NCBI RefSeq assembly: GCF_900313065.1 | Contig: NZ_OMPU01000013.1 | Coordinates: forward strand, 310,001 to 374,000 | Direction of reading: 5' to 3' | Length of the DNA: 64,000 nt | Source: Kiloniella sp. EL199 | GTDB lineage: Bacteria > Pseudomonadota > Alphaproteobacteria > Kiloniellales > Kiloniellaceae | Part shown: positions 17,193 through 25,751 of the stretch, in pieces | How positions within the stretch are numbered: the stretch's first letter is position 1 | Layout of the letters: each line of letters starts with the position of its first letter | The notes under the pieces: generated by a model | The model's input: only the letters and a program-made list of their open reading frames with translations | Database searches by the model: none | Told to the model about the DNA's origin: nothing | Position numbers and translations under genes: made by a program

Positions 17193-17576
17193 ATGACACC
17201 CTTTGGACACAAGCTGCGCGAAATTCGGGCAGAGCGTAATATTACCCTCAAGGAAATGGCAAAAGGCCTAGGCGTTTCGTCTGCCTACCTGTCGTCTATC
17301 GAACACGGGCACCGGGGGCAGCCAAGCCGTCGCTTTGTGCACCGGGTTTGTCAGTATCTCAATATTATCTGGGATGACGCGGAAGAGCTGGAAGAACTGG
17401 CGATAAGATCTGACCCCAAAGTGTCGGTTAACACGGCAGGATTATCGCCTAAAGCTACTTACTTTGCGAATTGCCTCGCCGAAAAAATGTCGACGCTGGA
17501 TGATGAACAAATCGAAGCCATGATGAAAGTTATGGGAGAAGAGTTTGATGACAACCTGGACTCTTCTTCTGAGTAG
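17193..17576 (+). CDS. XRE/Cro-family helix-turn-helix regulator
   Basis: The product has about 127 residues. The N-terminal HTH_3 domain reads FGHKLREIRAERNITLKEMA then KGLGVSSAYLSSIEHGHRG (residues 4-40). The C-terminal region is acidic and ends in DDEQIEAMMKVMGEEFDDNL. I start it at the ATG 17193; a TTG at 17175 is in frame but lies in the putative promoter. The gene is regularly next to smr in alphaproteobacteria. Its regulon is unknown. A bidirectional terminator at 17621-17645 follows. Confidence 0.85.
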   Translation: MTPFGHKLREIRAERNITLKEMAKGLGVSSAYLSSIEHGHRGQPSRRFVHRVCQYLNIIWDDAEELEELAIRSDPKVSVNTAGLSPKATYFANCLAEKMSTLDDEQIEAMMKVMGEEFDDNLDSSSE

Positions 17577-17620
17577 CAGATTTCCAGATTTATTACGGGC
17601 ACTTTCATCTTCAGGTTTAA

Positions 17621-17645
17621 AAAAAGGCGCTCAGAAGCGCCTTTT
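17621..17645. terminator. Bidirectional terminator between XRE gene and msrA
   Basis: The stem GGCGCT, loop CAGA, AGCGCC is flanked by an A-run upstream and TTTT downstream. It serves two converging genes. Confidence 0.88.
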
Positions 17646-17684
17646 GCTGTGATTAAATCTTTTTAGATTCAAAATACTCAGACG

Positions 17685-18191
17685 TTACTCAGCCACTTCG
17701 CGTTTGGGGAGTTTCCAGTTTGGTCGTGCGAAGTGACAGGTATAGCCGTTGGGTACACGTTCGAGATAGTCCTGATGCTCGACCTCTGCTTCCCAGAAAT
17801 CACCAGCGGGTTCAAGTTCTGTGACGACCTTTCCGGGCCATAGGCCGCTGGCATCGACATCGGCAATGGTATCTATGGCGATTTGTCGCTGGTCTTCATT
17901 GGTATAGTATATAGCTGAACGATAGGATGCTCCGCGATCGTTTCCTTGTCGATTGGGTGTGGAAGGATCGTGAATCTGGAAGAAGAACTCTAGCAGGTCC
18001 CGGTAAGTAATCTGGGCTCGATTGTACAGGATCTCGATACCCTCGGCATGGGTCCCGTGATTGCGGTAGGTTGCATTCGCAACATCACCGCCTGTATAAC
18101 CAACCCGGGTTTTTTCCACACCGGGAAGCTTTCTGATCAAATCTTGCATGCCCCAAAAACAGCCGCCGGCTAATATGGCTTTTTCAGTCAT
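17685..18191 (-). CDS. msrA: Peptide-methionine (S)-S-oxide reductase MsrA
   Basis: MsrA reduces the S-epimer of methionine sulfoxide in free and protein-bound form. The catalytic motif [10 protein letters not shown] is at residues 9-18, followed by [21 protein letters not shown] and the conserved [20 protein letters not shown] block. The 168 residues are typical. It lies directly downstream of msrB; the msrB stop abuts the msrA ATG, so the two reductases for both epimers are co-translated. Confidence 0.96.
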   Translation of the reverse strand: MTEKAILAGGCFWGMQDLIRKLPGVEKTRVGYTGGDVANATYRNHGTHAEGIEILYNRAQITYRDLLEFFFQIHDPSTPNRQGNDRGASYRSAIYYTNEDQRQIAIDTIADVDASGLWPGKVVTELEPAGDFWEAEVEHQDYLERVPNGYTCHFARPNWKLPKREVAE

Positions 18192-18638
18192 CTATACGTC
18201 CTCTACTTGCTCTATGTATTCGCCATAACCTTCTACTTCCATCTGGCTTTTGGCAATAAATTTCAGCGAAGCAGAATTAATGCAGTATCTCAGTCCGCCC
18301 TTGTCGGTTGGTCCGTCGGTGAAAACATGGCCCAAGTGGCTATCGCCGTGTTTGGATCTTACTTCCACGCGCTCCATTCCATGTGTACTATCCCTGAGTT
18401 CAGCAATGTTTGTAGACACAATTGGTTTGGTAAAGCTTGGCCATCCACAATGGCTTTCATATTTGTCTGATGAGGCAAACAGAGGTTCGCCTGAGACAAT
18501 ATCCACATAGATACCAGCCTCTTTGTTTTCCAGATATTCGCCGGTATAGGGGCGTTCCGTCCCATTTTCCTGTGTCACCCGGTATTGTTCAGGGGTCAGC
18601 TGTGCGATTGCCTCTTGATTTTTTTTATAGGTCTTCAT
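18192..18638 (-). CDS. msrB: Peptide-methionine (R)-S-oxide reductase MsrB
   Basis: MsrB reduces the R-epimer of methionine sulfoxide. The 148 residues have [39 protein letters not shown] and the catalytic Cys in [12 protein letters not shown]. The two CxxC pairs that bind zinc in many MsrB proteins are absent, so this is the zinc-free form. The Cys in SHCGWPSF is the only other nearby cysteine and may act as the resolving residue. It is first in the msrB-msrA pair. Confidence 0.95.
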   Translation of the reverse strand: MKTYKKNQEAIAQLTPEQYRVTQENGTERPYTGEYLENKEAGIYVDIVSGEPLFASSDKYESHCGWPSFTKPIVSTNIAELRDSTHGMERVEVRSKHGDSHLGHVFTDGPTDKGGLRYCINSASLKFIAKSQMEVEGYGEYIEQVEDV

Positions 18639-18882
18639 GACAAAAAGATCCTTTTATCATTATTTCTTATAGGAATATGGGGCGCATGGGCCGTAAATGC
18701 CAAGTGATCCTGCCATAAACTTTGTGTGAAGACAGAATTTGCGAAGATTTATCAAGGAAATAATATGTAAGTTGAGTGGTTTATGCGTCTGTTATTATTG
18801 ACTAAATAAAAAAATGCAGGTGAAAGTCTCACCTGCATTCTGTTCTGTCATCGATTAAGTTTAAACCTATTGATGGCTTTAC
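18639..18882 (-). promoter_or_regulatory. msrBA promoter region and downstream end of DUF1737 gene
   Basis: This 244-bp stretch has no gene. It contains the promoter region of msrBA and the terminator of the DUF1737 gene at 18807-18838. Nothing else stands out. Confidence 0.4.
18807..18838 (-). terminator. Terminator after the DUF1737 gene
   Basis: A perfect 10-bp stem ATGCAGGTGA / TCACCTGCAT with loop AAGTC is followed, on the minus strand, by seven T. It lies 45 bp after the stop of the small minus-strand gene at 18883. Confidence 0.9.
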
Positions 18883-19059
18883 CTAGTTTTTCTCTTTGCC
18901 TTCTGGCCAGATAACAGCTTGTCCGCAGATGACATCTTCACCGTTGAACGTCAGGGACGGAGAGCCATAGAGCTCATACCCATCTTCCAATGCCTGAGAG
19001 ATGCGTTTGCAAAAGATGTCGTCGTCTTTACCAGTGATAAAACGATAATCTAATTTCAT
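18883..19059 (-). CDS. DUF1737 small protein (58 residues)
   Basis: This short gene lies between msrB and hslU. It encodes a 58-residue protein with the DUF1737 pattern: KLDYRFITGKDDDIFCKRI, then ALEDGYELYGSPSLTFNGE, then the ICGQAVIWP end. The function of the family is unknown. Two consecutive ATG codons occur (19060-19062 and 19057-19059). AAGGAAAG just upstream gives better spacing to the second, which I use. A strong terminator follows. The lack of a signal peptide suggests a cytosolic protein. Confidence 0.82.
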   Translation of the reverse strand: MKLDYRFITGKDDDIFCKRISQALEDGYELYGSPSLTFNGEDVICGQAVIWPEGKEKN

Positions 19060-19095
19060 CATCTTTCCTTTGTACTTGTCTTTGTTCTGGGCAGA

Positions 19096-20430
19096 TTAGA
19101 GAATAAATTTCGACAGATCGGTATCTTTGGCAAGGCCAGAGACCTGTTCTCTTACATCATCAGCCGTGATTGTCACGCTTTCGCCGCTTCTGTCTGTTGC
19201 TGTGAAAGAGATTTCTTCCAACAGTTTTTCAAGCACTGTATGAAGACGACGGGCGCCGATATTTTCAACAGAAGTATTGATTTCAGCGGCAAGATCCGCA
19301 AGGGCATCAATGGCAGAATCTTCAAAGGAAAGGGTTAGCTCTTCGGTTCCCATCAAAGCAATATATTGTTTGATCAGGCTGTTTTCCGGCTCCATGAGGA
19401 TACGTTTCATATCATCACGGCTCAGGGCGTTTAGCTCTACGCGAATAGGTAAGCGTCCCTGAAGTTCTGGCAGCATGTCCGATGGTTTGGACAGATGGAA
19501 TGCACCGGAAGCGATGAAGAGAATGTGATCGGTTTTAACGGCACCATGTTTGGTGCTGACAGTTGTTCCTTCGATCAGCGGCAGAAGGTCACGTTGAACC
19601 CCTTCCCGGCTGACATCACCACCGGAACGTTCCGAGCGGATGGTGATTTTGTCGATCTCGTCAAGGAATACGATCCCGTTCTGTTCAACATTGCGGATAG
19701 CGTCCTGAACAAGGCTTTCTTCATCCAGTAGCTTGTCGCTTTCTTCTGTCATCAGAAGTTCGTACGATTCTTCAACCTTCAGGCGGCGTTTTTTGGTTTT
19801 CTGACCAAAGCCTTTGCCAAAAATATCACCCAGATTGAGCATTCCCATGCTTGCGCCCGGCATGCCAGGAATATCCATGGTCGGCATTTGCATGCCGCCA
19901 TGGTCAGTCACCTCAACTTCGATTTCTTTGTCGTTTAGTTGGCCTTCGCGTAGCATTTTCCGGAACTTTTGCCGGGTTTCTTCGCTTGATCCTTCGCCAA
20001 CCAAGGCATCAAGAACGCGGTTTTCTGCATTCTGCTCTGCCTGTGCCTTAACAGATTTACGCTGACTTTCTTTTGTTAACAGGATGGATGCATCAACCAG
20101 ATCACGAATGATTTGCTCAACATCACGACCCACATAGCCGACCTCGGTGAACTTAGTTGCTTCCACTTTCAGGAAAGGCGCATTGGCAAGTTTCGCCAAA
20201 CGGCGGGCAATTTCAGTTTTACCAACACCGGTCGGGCCAATCATAAGGATGTTTTTTGGTAAAACTTCTTCGCGCATATCGTCGCTGAGTTGTTGGCGTC
20301 TCCAGCGGTTGCGCAGGGCAATGGCAACAGCACGCTTGGCCTCGTTCTGGCCAACGATGTAGCGGTCGAGTTCTGATACGATTTCACGCGGGCTAAAAGA
20401 GCTGGCGTGTTGGATGTTATTATCGGTCAT
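19096..20430 (-). CDS. hslU: ATP-dependent protease ATPase subunit HslU
   Basis: HslU is the AAA+ unfoldase of the HslUV (ClpYQ) protease. The 444 residues show the N-terminal [16 protein letters not shown], Walker [16 protein letters not shown] (about residues 69-83), the intermediate I-domain, Walker [12 protein letters not shown], and sensor regions including [15 protein letters not shown]. The C-terminal DLSKFIL is the tail that inserts into HslV. Its ATG overlaps the hslV stop (TAATG), the standard coupling. Confidence 0.97.
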   Translation of the reverse strand: MTDNNIQHASSFSPREIVSELDRYIVGQNEAKRAVAIALRNRWRRQQLSDDMREEVLPKNILMIGPTGVGKTEIARRLAKLANAPFLKVEATKFTEVGYVGRDVEQIIRDLVDASILLTKESQRKSVKAQAEQNAENRVLDALVGEGSSEETRQKFRKMLREGQLNDKEIEVEVTDHGGMQMPTMDIPGMPGASMGMLNLGDIFGKGFGQKTKKRRLKVEESYELLMTEESDKLLDEESLVQDAIRNVEQNGIVFLDEIDKITIRSERSGGDVSREGVQRDLLPLIEGTTVSTKHGAVKTDHILFIASGAFHLSKPSDMLPELQGRLPIRVELNALSRDDMKRILMEPENSLIKQYIALMGTEELTLSFEDSAIDALADLAAEINTSVENIGARRLHTVLEKLLEEISFTATDRSGESVTITADDVREQVSGLAKDTDLSKFIL

Positions 20431-21005
20431 TATTTGGCGTCCATACTTTCGACGATCAAATTGGAATTAGTGAAAACGCAGATATCAGCGGCAATTCCCA
20501 GAGATTTTCTGGCGATCTCTTCGGCTTCCATGCCATCGATATCGATAAGTGCTTTTGCTGCAGACAGAGCAAATGATCCACCGGATCCAATGCCCATCAA
20601 ACCATCTTCGGGTTCCAGAACATCGCCATTACCCGTTAGAATCAAGGATGTTGTGGAATCTGCAACAACCATCATTGCTTCAAGTCGGCGTAGATAGCGA
20701 TCGGTTCGCCAGTCCTTTGCCATTTCGACGCAGGCGCGTGTCAGTTGGCTGGGGTAGCTTTCCAGTTTGGCTTCCAGACGTTCGAAAAGAGTGAAAGCAT
20801 CGGCAGTCGCCCCGGCAAAACCAGCGATAACATCGCCCTTGCCCAGTCGGCGTACTTTGCGTGCATTTGCTTTGATAACGGTGTTGCCCAGGCTCACTTG
20901 GCCATCGCCGGCTATAACAACCTTGTTACCTTTGCGGACAGACAGGATCGTCGTGCCGCGCCATTTAATTGGATCGTGTTCAGACATTGTTTTGAAATGG
21001 TCCAT
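20430..21005 (-). CDS. hslV: ATP-dependent protease peptidase subunit HslV
   Basis: HslV is the proteasome-beta-like threonine peptidase of HslUV. The catalytic Thr is exposed in [12 protein letters not shown] after processing; [22 protein letters not shown] and [15 protein letters not shown] are family blocks. The 191 residues include about 16 before the mature Thr. The first ATG (21003-21005) and a later one (M7) both lack a strong ribosome site. hslV-hslU are transcribed away from the his cluster. Confidence 0.96.
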   Translation of the reverse strand: MDHFKTMSEHDPIKWRGTTILSVRKGNKVVIAGDGQVSLGNTVIKANARKVRRLGKGDVIAGFAGATADAFTLFERLEAKLESYPSQLTRACVEMAKDWRTDRYLRRLEAMMVVADSTTSLILTGNGDVLEPEDGLMGIGSGGSFALSAAKALIDIDGMEAEEIARKSLGIAADICVFTNSNLIVESMDAK

Positions 21006-21416
21006 TCACTGCTTTACGTCAAGGGATGATCATACGAGAAAAGTATGTTTGTGCTGAGAAAAGCTGAAATTATGTACTTTTTCAGCAACCTGTTTTCGTA
21101 AATGTTTTGTTATCGTCTTCTTATCATACTCTGGCCATAGGTAATACAAGCTATGGCAGAGTATGACAACCACGCTTGGGGGGCATTTATTTGATCTGTT
21201 AAAGAATGTTTTTGGTCAAAAAGAGACCTTTGATGTTTTAATCTGCATGTTGGGTTAAATCTCTCTGGTATCAGGGGGGCTGACCTGTTACAAAAGCCGC
21301 GACTTTACTAGAGAAAAAGCTGTTTAGTCGTCTATACAATTTAGGACAATTTAGACAATTTTCGGATAGACTTTTAAGTCATTGAATCTGATTCAGTCAT
21401 TGGGAAGGATACCCCC
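21006..21416. promoter_or_regulatory. 411-bp divergent region between hslV and hisB
   Basis: No gene was found here. It must contain the hslVU promoter (minus) and the his promoter (plus). Three inverted repeats lie at its hslV-proximal side: CATAC/GTATG at about 21031-21047, GCTGAAA/TTTCAGC at 21063-21086, and the long one at 21125-21165. I looked for a heat-shock sigma-32 promoter and a CIRCE element before hslV and found no clear match. Confidence 0.5.
21125..21165. repeat. Long imperfect inverted repeat upstream of hslVU/his
   Basis: CATACTCTG-G-CCATAG and CTATGG-CAGAGTATG pair over 15 bp with a single bulged G and a 10-base loop. No T-run follows on either strand, so it looks more like an operator or RNA structure than a terminator. 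Confidence 0.7.
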
Positions 21417-22004
21417 GTGCGGCAAGCAAGTATCGAGCGTAACACCAACGAAACGCAAATTACGACAACCATTAATCTGGATGGTTCCGGTAAATATGAT
21501 GTGGAAACAGGTGTTGGATTTCTCGATCATATGATTGAGCAGCTTTCTCGACATTCCTTGATGGACATAACGCTGCGCGCCAAGGGCGATTTACACATTG
21601 ATTTTCACCACACTGCAGAAGATGTGGGCATCGCATTGGGCCAGGCCTTTAAACAGGCTTTGGGTGATCGCAAGGGGATTCGTCGCTATGGATCCTGTCT
21701 TTTACCAATGGATGAAGCTTTGAGCAGGGTTGCATTGGATTTATCCAATCGTCCCTATCTGGTCTGGAACGTAACCTTTGATCGCGACAAGATCGGTGAT
21801 ATGGATACCGAACTTTTCCGCGAGTGGTTTCAGGCTTTTGCCTTTAACGCGGGGATGACGTTGCACGTGGATCAGATTCACGGATTTAACAATCACCATA
21901 TCATTGAGGCGTGCTTCAAAGCTTTGGCACGTTCCATTCGTGAAGCAATCGAGATTGATCCGCGTAAGGCGGATGAAGTTCCTTCGACCAAGGGTGTGCT
22001 TTGA
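21417..22004 (+). CDS. hisB: Imidazoleglycerol-phosphate dehydratase
   Basis: HisB dehydrates imidazole glycerol phosphate to imidazole acetol phosphate in histidine synthesis. This is the monofunctional form (195 residues). The metal-binding motifs are [14 protein letters not shown] with [13 protein letters not shown] nearby, and the C-terminal [14 protein letters not shown]. The start is GTG at 21417 with GGGAAGGA about seven bases upstream. It opens the hisB-hisH-GNAT-hisA-hisF-hisE cluster. Confidence 0.96.
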   Translation: MRQASIERNTNETQITTTINLDGSGKYDVETGVGFLDHMIEQLSRHSLMDITLRAKGDLHIDFHHTAEDVGIALGQAFKQALGDRKGIRRYGSCLLPMDEALSRVALDLSNRPYLVWNVTFDRDKIGDMDTELFREWFQAFAFNAGMTLHVDQIHGFNNHHIIEACFKALARSIREAIEIDPRKADEVPSTKGVL

Positions 22005-22058
22005 TCAATCTGAGCTGATAGCAAACTTTTCAAAGTAAATATGATGAGGCATTGAAAA

Positions 22059-22700
22059 ATGACGCTCGCGATCATTGACTATGGATCTGGAAATTTACAC
22101 TCGGCTGCCAAGGCCTTTGAGCGTGCTTCTGCTGAATCTGGACTGGGGACGCCTGTTGTTGTGACAAGTGATCCTGAGCAAGTGCGAAAAGCAGATCGTA
22201 TTGTATTGCCTGGTGTTGGGGCTTTTGCTGATTGTTGGCGCGGCCTGAATGCTGTCGATGGCATGATTGATGTTCTGCAGGAACAGGTTATTCAAGGTGG
22301 TAAGCCCTTTATGGGTGTTTGTGTCGGCATGCAGCTGATGGCAACTGTAGGCCGTGAATACAAAGACTGTGCTGGTTTGGGATGGATTCCGGGCGAAGTT
22401 GTCAAAATGGATCCGGAAGACCAAAGCCTGAAGATCCCTCATATGGGGTGGAATGAGTTATGTGTTCTGCAAAAGAACCCTGTTTTGGGCGGGCTGGAAG
22501 ACGGGACACATATTTACTTTGTCCACAGCTATCACTATATCCCTGAAAGCAGGGATCATATCCTTGCCGAAGTAGAGTATGGTCACAGGATTGTTGCTGT
22601 CATCGGGCGCGATAATTTGATTGGTACTCAATTTCATCCTGAAAAATCTCAAACTGCCGGTTTGAGTTTATTTTCCAATTTCCTGAAGTGGAAACCATGA
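22059..22700 (+). CDS. hisH: Imidazole glycerol phosphate synthase glutaminase subunit
   Basis: HisH hydrolyses glutamine and channels ammonia to HisF. The class I glutamine amidotransferase triad is visible: Cys in FMGVCVGMQLM (about residue 88), and His/Glu in GTQFHPEKSQ near residue 195. The start LAIIDYGSGNLHSAAKAFERA is typical. The 213 residues fit the family. Its stop overlaps the next ATG (ATGA), coupling it to a GNAT gene. Confidence 0.95.
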   Translation: MTLAIIDYGSGNLHSAAKAFERASAESGLGTPVVVTSDPEQVRKADRIVLPGVGAFADCWRGLNAVDGMIDVLQEQVIQGGKPFMGVCVGMQLMATVGREYKDCAGLGWIPGEVVKMDPEDQSLKIPHMGWNELCVLQKNPVLGGLEDGTHIYFVHSYHYIPESRDHILAEVEYGHRIVAVIGRDNLIGTQFHPEKSQTAGLSLFSNFLKWKP

Positions 22701-23251
22701 ACGCAACGCCAATTATGCCTGATCGTGAACCCACAGTCGGTGTGAACGAACTAACAGAATTTCGCGGGCCAGATCTTTATGATCTTTGTGATGCGACAGA
22801 AGCTGCTATTGAAGATGGTGGTGGTTTTGGATGGCTACGTGTTCCTGAACGCGATACGCTGGAAAATCATTGGCGTGGGGCATTGCTTGTGCCAGGCCGA
22901 CAAGTTTTTGTCGCGCGACTTGATGGCACGATCTGTGGGTCAGCCCAGTTACACTGTCAACCACGGAACAATGAAGCACAGGCACATTCCGGTCAGTTGT
23001 CCTCATTCTTTCTCGCACCTTGGGCCCGCGGTCACGGACTGGCGGCACAGATGGTCAAGGCAGTTGAACTGGCTGCGAAAGAACGCCAGTTGAGTGTGCT
23101 TAACCTTGACGTACGAGAAACACAAAAACAGGCTATTCGTGTCTATGAACAACTGGGTTTCACACGTTGGGGCACGCAACACAGCTACGCCAAAGTAGAT
23201 GACAAGTGGGTCGCCGGGCACTATTACAGCAAGCTTTTAAATAATTCCTGA
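22697..23251 (+). CDS. GNAT-family N-acetyltransferase inside the his cluster
   Basis: From ATG 22697 the product has 184 residues. The GNAT acetyl-CoA-binding region is recognisable: QLSSFFLAPWARGHGLAAQM with the RGHGLA loop, then LNLDVRETQKQAIRVYEQLGF. The substrate is unknown. The ATG overlaps the hisH stop, so it is translated with hisH. A GTG at 22688 is in frame but less likely. A few alphaproteobacterial his operons carry an extra gene between hisH and hisA, but a GNAT here is not a known histidine pathway step. Confidence 0.85.
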   Translation: MNATPIMPDREPTVGVNELTEFRGPDLYDLCDATEAAIEDGGGFGWLRVPERDTLENHWRGALLVPGRQVFVARLDGTICGSAQLHCQPRNNEAQAHSGQLSSFFLAPWARGHGLAAQMVKAVELAAKERQLSVLNLDVRETQKQAIRVYEQLGFTRWGTQHSYAKVDDKWVAGHYYSKLLNNS

Positions 23252-23263
23252 GGGTAGAGGACC

Positions 23264-24004
23264 ATGATCGTATTTCCGGCAATTGATCTGAAGGATGGGG
23301 AAGCCGTTCGCCTGTTGAAGGGTGAAATGGATACGGCAACTGTTTTCAATACAAATCCTGCTGCACAGGCAAAAGAGTTTGAAGACGCTGGATTTGAGTT
23401 CCTGCATATGGTTGATCTGAACGGTGCCTTTGAAGGTCGTCCGGTAAACCGGGCTGCGGTTGAAAATATTGTTAAAACAGTTTCTATGCCTACCCAGCTT
23501 GGGGGGGGTATTCGCGATATCAAGACCATAGAACAGTGGCTGGATGCCGGGGTTACACGCGTCATTCTTGGAACAGTAGCAGTTAAAAACCCTGAATTGG
23601 TTATGGAAGCCTGTAAAAAATTTCCGGGCAAAATTGTTGTCGGGATTGATGCCCGGGGTGGCATGGTTGCGACCGAAGGTTGGGCCGAAACCAGTGATCT
23701 CAAGGCAACAGATCTTGCCCGTAAGTTTGAAGATGCTGGCGTCAGTGCAATTGTCTATACTGATATTGACCGGGATGGTTTGCTTCAGGGATGTAATGTT
23801 GATTCAACGGCCAATCTGGCAAGAGCGATTTCAATTCCCGTGATTGCATCCGGTGGTGTTGCTTCGGTTGAGGATCTCAAACAACTAAAGCTGGTGGAAG
23901 ATGCCGGGATTGAAGGTGTAATCTGCGGGCGATCCATTTACGATGGATGTATTAATGCCAAAGAAGCACTCGCAATTGCGTCTGCTACGATTGCTGCCAG
24001 TTAG
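23264..24004 (+). CDS. hisA: ProFAR isomerase (HisA)
   Basis: HisA isomerises the aminoaldose ProFAR to the ketose PRFAR. It is a beta/alpha barrel of 246 residues. The start [19 protein letters not shown] has the catalytic Asp (D8-like). The middle of the barrel shows [19 protein letters not shown], and the opposite catalytic Asp is in [15 protein letters not shown]. The C-terminal phosphate site [11 protein letters not shown] precedes [16 protein letters not shown] ribosome site precedes the ATG. Confidence 0.96.
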   Translation: MIVFPAIDLKDGEAVRLLKGEMDTATVFNTNPAAQAKEFEDAGFEFLHMVDLNGAFEGRPVNRAAVENIVKTVSMPTQLGGGIRDIKTIEQWLDAGVTRVILGTVAVKNPELVMEACKKFPGKIVVGIDARGGMVATEGWAETSDLKATDLARKFEDAGVSAIVYTDIDRDGLLQGCNVDSTANLARAISIPVIASGGVASVEDLKQLKLVEDAGIEGVICGRSIYDGCINAKEALAIASATIAAS

Positions 24005-24109
24005 TATGGTTTAAGAGATAATCAAACTGTCATTTGTAATAGGCAACAGGTCGTTTGATATTGTGGATGATATCATGGGGTGGAAACCTTGTAAGTTCCG
24101 GAGAATTAA

Positions 24110-24871
24110 ATGCTTAAGGCAAGAATTATTCCCTGTCTTGATGTGAAAGACGGACGCGTTGTAAAGGGCGTGAACTTCGTCGGGCTGCGTGATGCTGGCG
24201 ATCCGGTTGAACAGGCACGTCTTTATGACAAAGCTGGCGCTGATGAGCTTTGTTTTCTGGATATTACCGCAAGTCATGAAAAGCGGGACATCATGCTGGA
24301 TGTGGTTTCCCAAACGGCAGAAGAGTGTTTTATGCCGCTGACCGTTGGTGGTGGTATTCGTACACTTGAAGACATCAGAAGCCTGTTACTTGCAGGTGCT
24401 GACAAGGTTTCTATCAATACAACTGCTGTTACCAATCCTGAATTTGTCAAAGAAGCCAGTGAAAAATTTGGGTCTCAGTGCATTGTTGTCGCGATTGATG
24501 CGAAGCAGGTTGCACCGGGTAAGTATGAAATTTTCACCCATGGTGGTCGCAAGGAAACAGGACTGGATGCCGTTGAATGGGCTCAAAAGATGGAACGCTA
24601 TGGTGCCGGTGAGCTGCTTTTGACCTCTATGGATCGCGATGGCACCAAACAGGGGTACAATTTACCCCTGACCCGGGCGATTGCTGATGCTGTGCGCATT
24701 CCAGTAATTGCATCCGGAGGCGTTGGAAATCTTGATCATCTGGTTGATGGAGTCAAAGAAGGTCATGCCACGGCTGTACTTGCGGCGTCAATTTTCCATT
24801 TTGGTACTTATAGTATTGCAGAAGCAAAAGATCATATGGCACAGGCAGGTGTCCCCGTTAGAACTGTCTAG
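24110..24871 (+). CDS. hisF: Imidazole glycerol phosphate synthase cyclase subunit
   Basis: HisF uses ammonia from HisH to convert PRFAR to imidazole glycerol phosphate and AICAR. The 253 residues start [20 protein letters not shown] with catalytic Asp11. [36 protein letters not shown] (Asp130-like) and [15 protein letters not shown] complete the barrel motifs. A CCGGAG ribosome site is present. A 105-bp gap separates it from hisA and holds a 7-bp inverted repeat (24021-24059) but no gene. Confidence 0.97.
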   Translation: MLKARIIPCLDVKDGRVVKGVNFVGLRDAGDPVEQARLYDKAGADELCFLDITASHEKRDIMLDVVSQTAEECFMPLTVGGGIRTLEDIRSLLLAGADKVSINTTAVTNPEFVKEASEKFGSQCIVVAIDAKQVAPGKYEIFTHGGRKETGLDAVEWAQKMERYGAGELLLTSMDRDGTKQGYNLPLTRAIADAVRIPVIASGGVGNLDHLVDGVKEGHATAVLAASIFHFGTYSIAEAKDHMAQAGVPVRTV

Positions 24872-24891
24872 ACGAATATTGGATCAGGCAA

Positions 24892-25230
24892 ATGGCGAAA
24901 AAGAAACTCTCGGCAGATATTCTGGATGAACTTCACCATGTTATTGTCAGTCGTAAAGGTGACAACCCGGAAGAATCTCATACGGCGCGCCTGTTTTCGA
25001 AGGGTGTAAACAAGATTGCCCAGAAGGTTGGAGAAGAAGCGGTTGAAACCGTTATTGAGGCTGTGAATGGATCAAAAGAAGAGCTTGCGGCTGAATCAGC
25101 TGATTTGCTTTATCATCTTCTGGTTCTTTGGGAAGCCCGGGGTGTAAAGCCCTGTGATGTTTGGGAAGCATTGGAAGGCCGCAAAGGGATTTCCGGCATT
25201 GCCGAGAAGGCGTCTCGTATAAAATACTGA
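24892..25230 (+). CDS. hisE: Phosphoribosyl-ATP pyrophosphatase
   Basis: HisE hydrolyses phosphoribosyl-ATP to phosphoribosyl-AMP, the second step of histidine synthesis. The all-alpha MazG-like fold of 112 residues shows [21 protein letters not shown] with the metal-binding EE, then [17 protein letters not shown]. The separate hisI (cyclohydrolase) is not in the window, as is common in alphaproteobacteria where HisI and HisE are separate proteins. Confidence 0.95.
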   Translation: MAKKKLSADILDELHHVIVSRKGDNPEESHTARLFSKGVNKIAQKVGEEAVETVIEAVNGSKEELAAESADLLYHLLVLWEARGVKPCDVWEALEGRKGISGIAEKASRIKY

Positions 25231-25320
25231 TCTTAATCACAGCTGGATCTACAGGTAATCTTGACGGATCATGCAGGCTGCTGTTTTATGAGGTAATTAT
25301 ATTTTAAAGGAATAATAACA

Positions 25321-25677
25321 ATGGCCTATGATCAAAATAATATCTTTGCGAAAATCCTCAGAGGCGAAATTCCTTGCGAGAAGGTTTTTGAAAATGAACA
25401 TATTCTGGCTTTCAATGATATTGCCCGCAAAGCCCTGGTTCATATTTTGATCATACCAAAAGGGCCTTATGTCTCCTTTGCCGATTTTTCGGAAAAAGCG
25501 TCTGCTGATGAAATTGTTGCCTTGAATCGTGCAATTGGTGAGATAGCGAAAGAAAAGGAAATCGTTGAATCCGGCTATCGGGTTATTTCAAATCATGCAG
25601 CTCATGCGCATCAGGAAGTCCCGCATTATCATGTGCATTTGCTTGGCGGTGCTGATCTTGGTGGATGCTTTAATTAA
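25321..25677 (+). CDS. HIT-family (HinT-like) nucleotide hydrolase
   Basis: This is a histidine-triad protein of 118 residues. The triad is at the C-terminus in VPHYHVHLLGGADLGG, preceded by NIFAKILRGEIPCEKVFEN near the start. HinT-like enzymes hydrolyse purine nucleoside phosphoramidates. AAAGGA lies about eight bases before the ATG. It ends the his-side forward run, closed by a bidirectional terminator. Its position after hisE is probably co-transcription rather than a pathway link. Confidence 0.92.
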   Translation: MAYDQNNIFAKILRGEIPCEKVFENEHILAFNDIARKALVHILIIPKGPYVSFADFSEKASADEIVALNRAIGEIAKEKEIVESGYRVISNHAAHAHQEVPHYHVHLLGGADLGGCFN

Positions 25678-25700
25678 GATGCGGGATATAGTTCAGTTTT

Positions 25701-25729
25701 AAACGGAGGCTAGAGAGCCTCCGTTTTTT
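25701..25729. terminator. Bidirectional terminator after the HIT gene
   Basis: A perfect 11-bp stem AAACGGAGGCT / AGCCTCCGTTT with loop AGAG and a six-T run lies between converging genes. Confidence 0.93.
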
Positions 25730-25751
25730 GTATCTACTTATGATTTCAATT

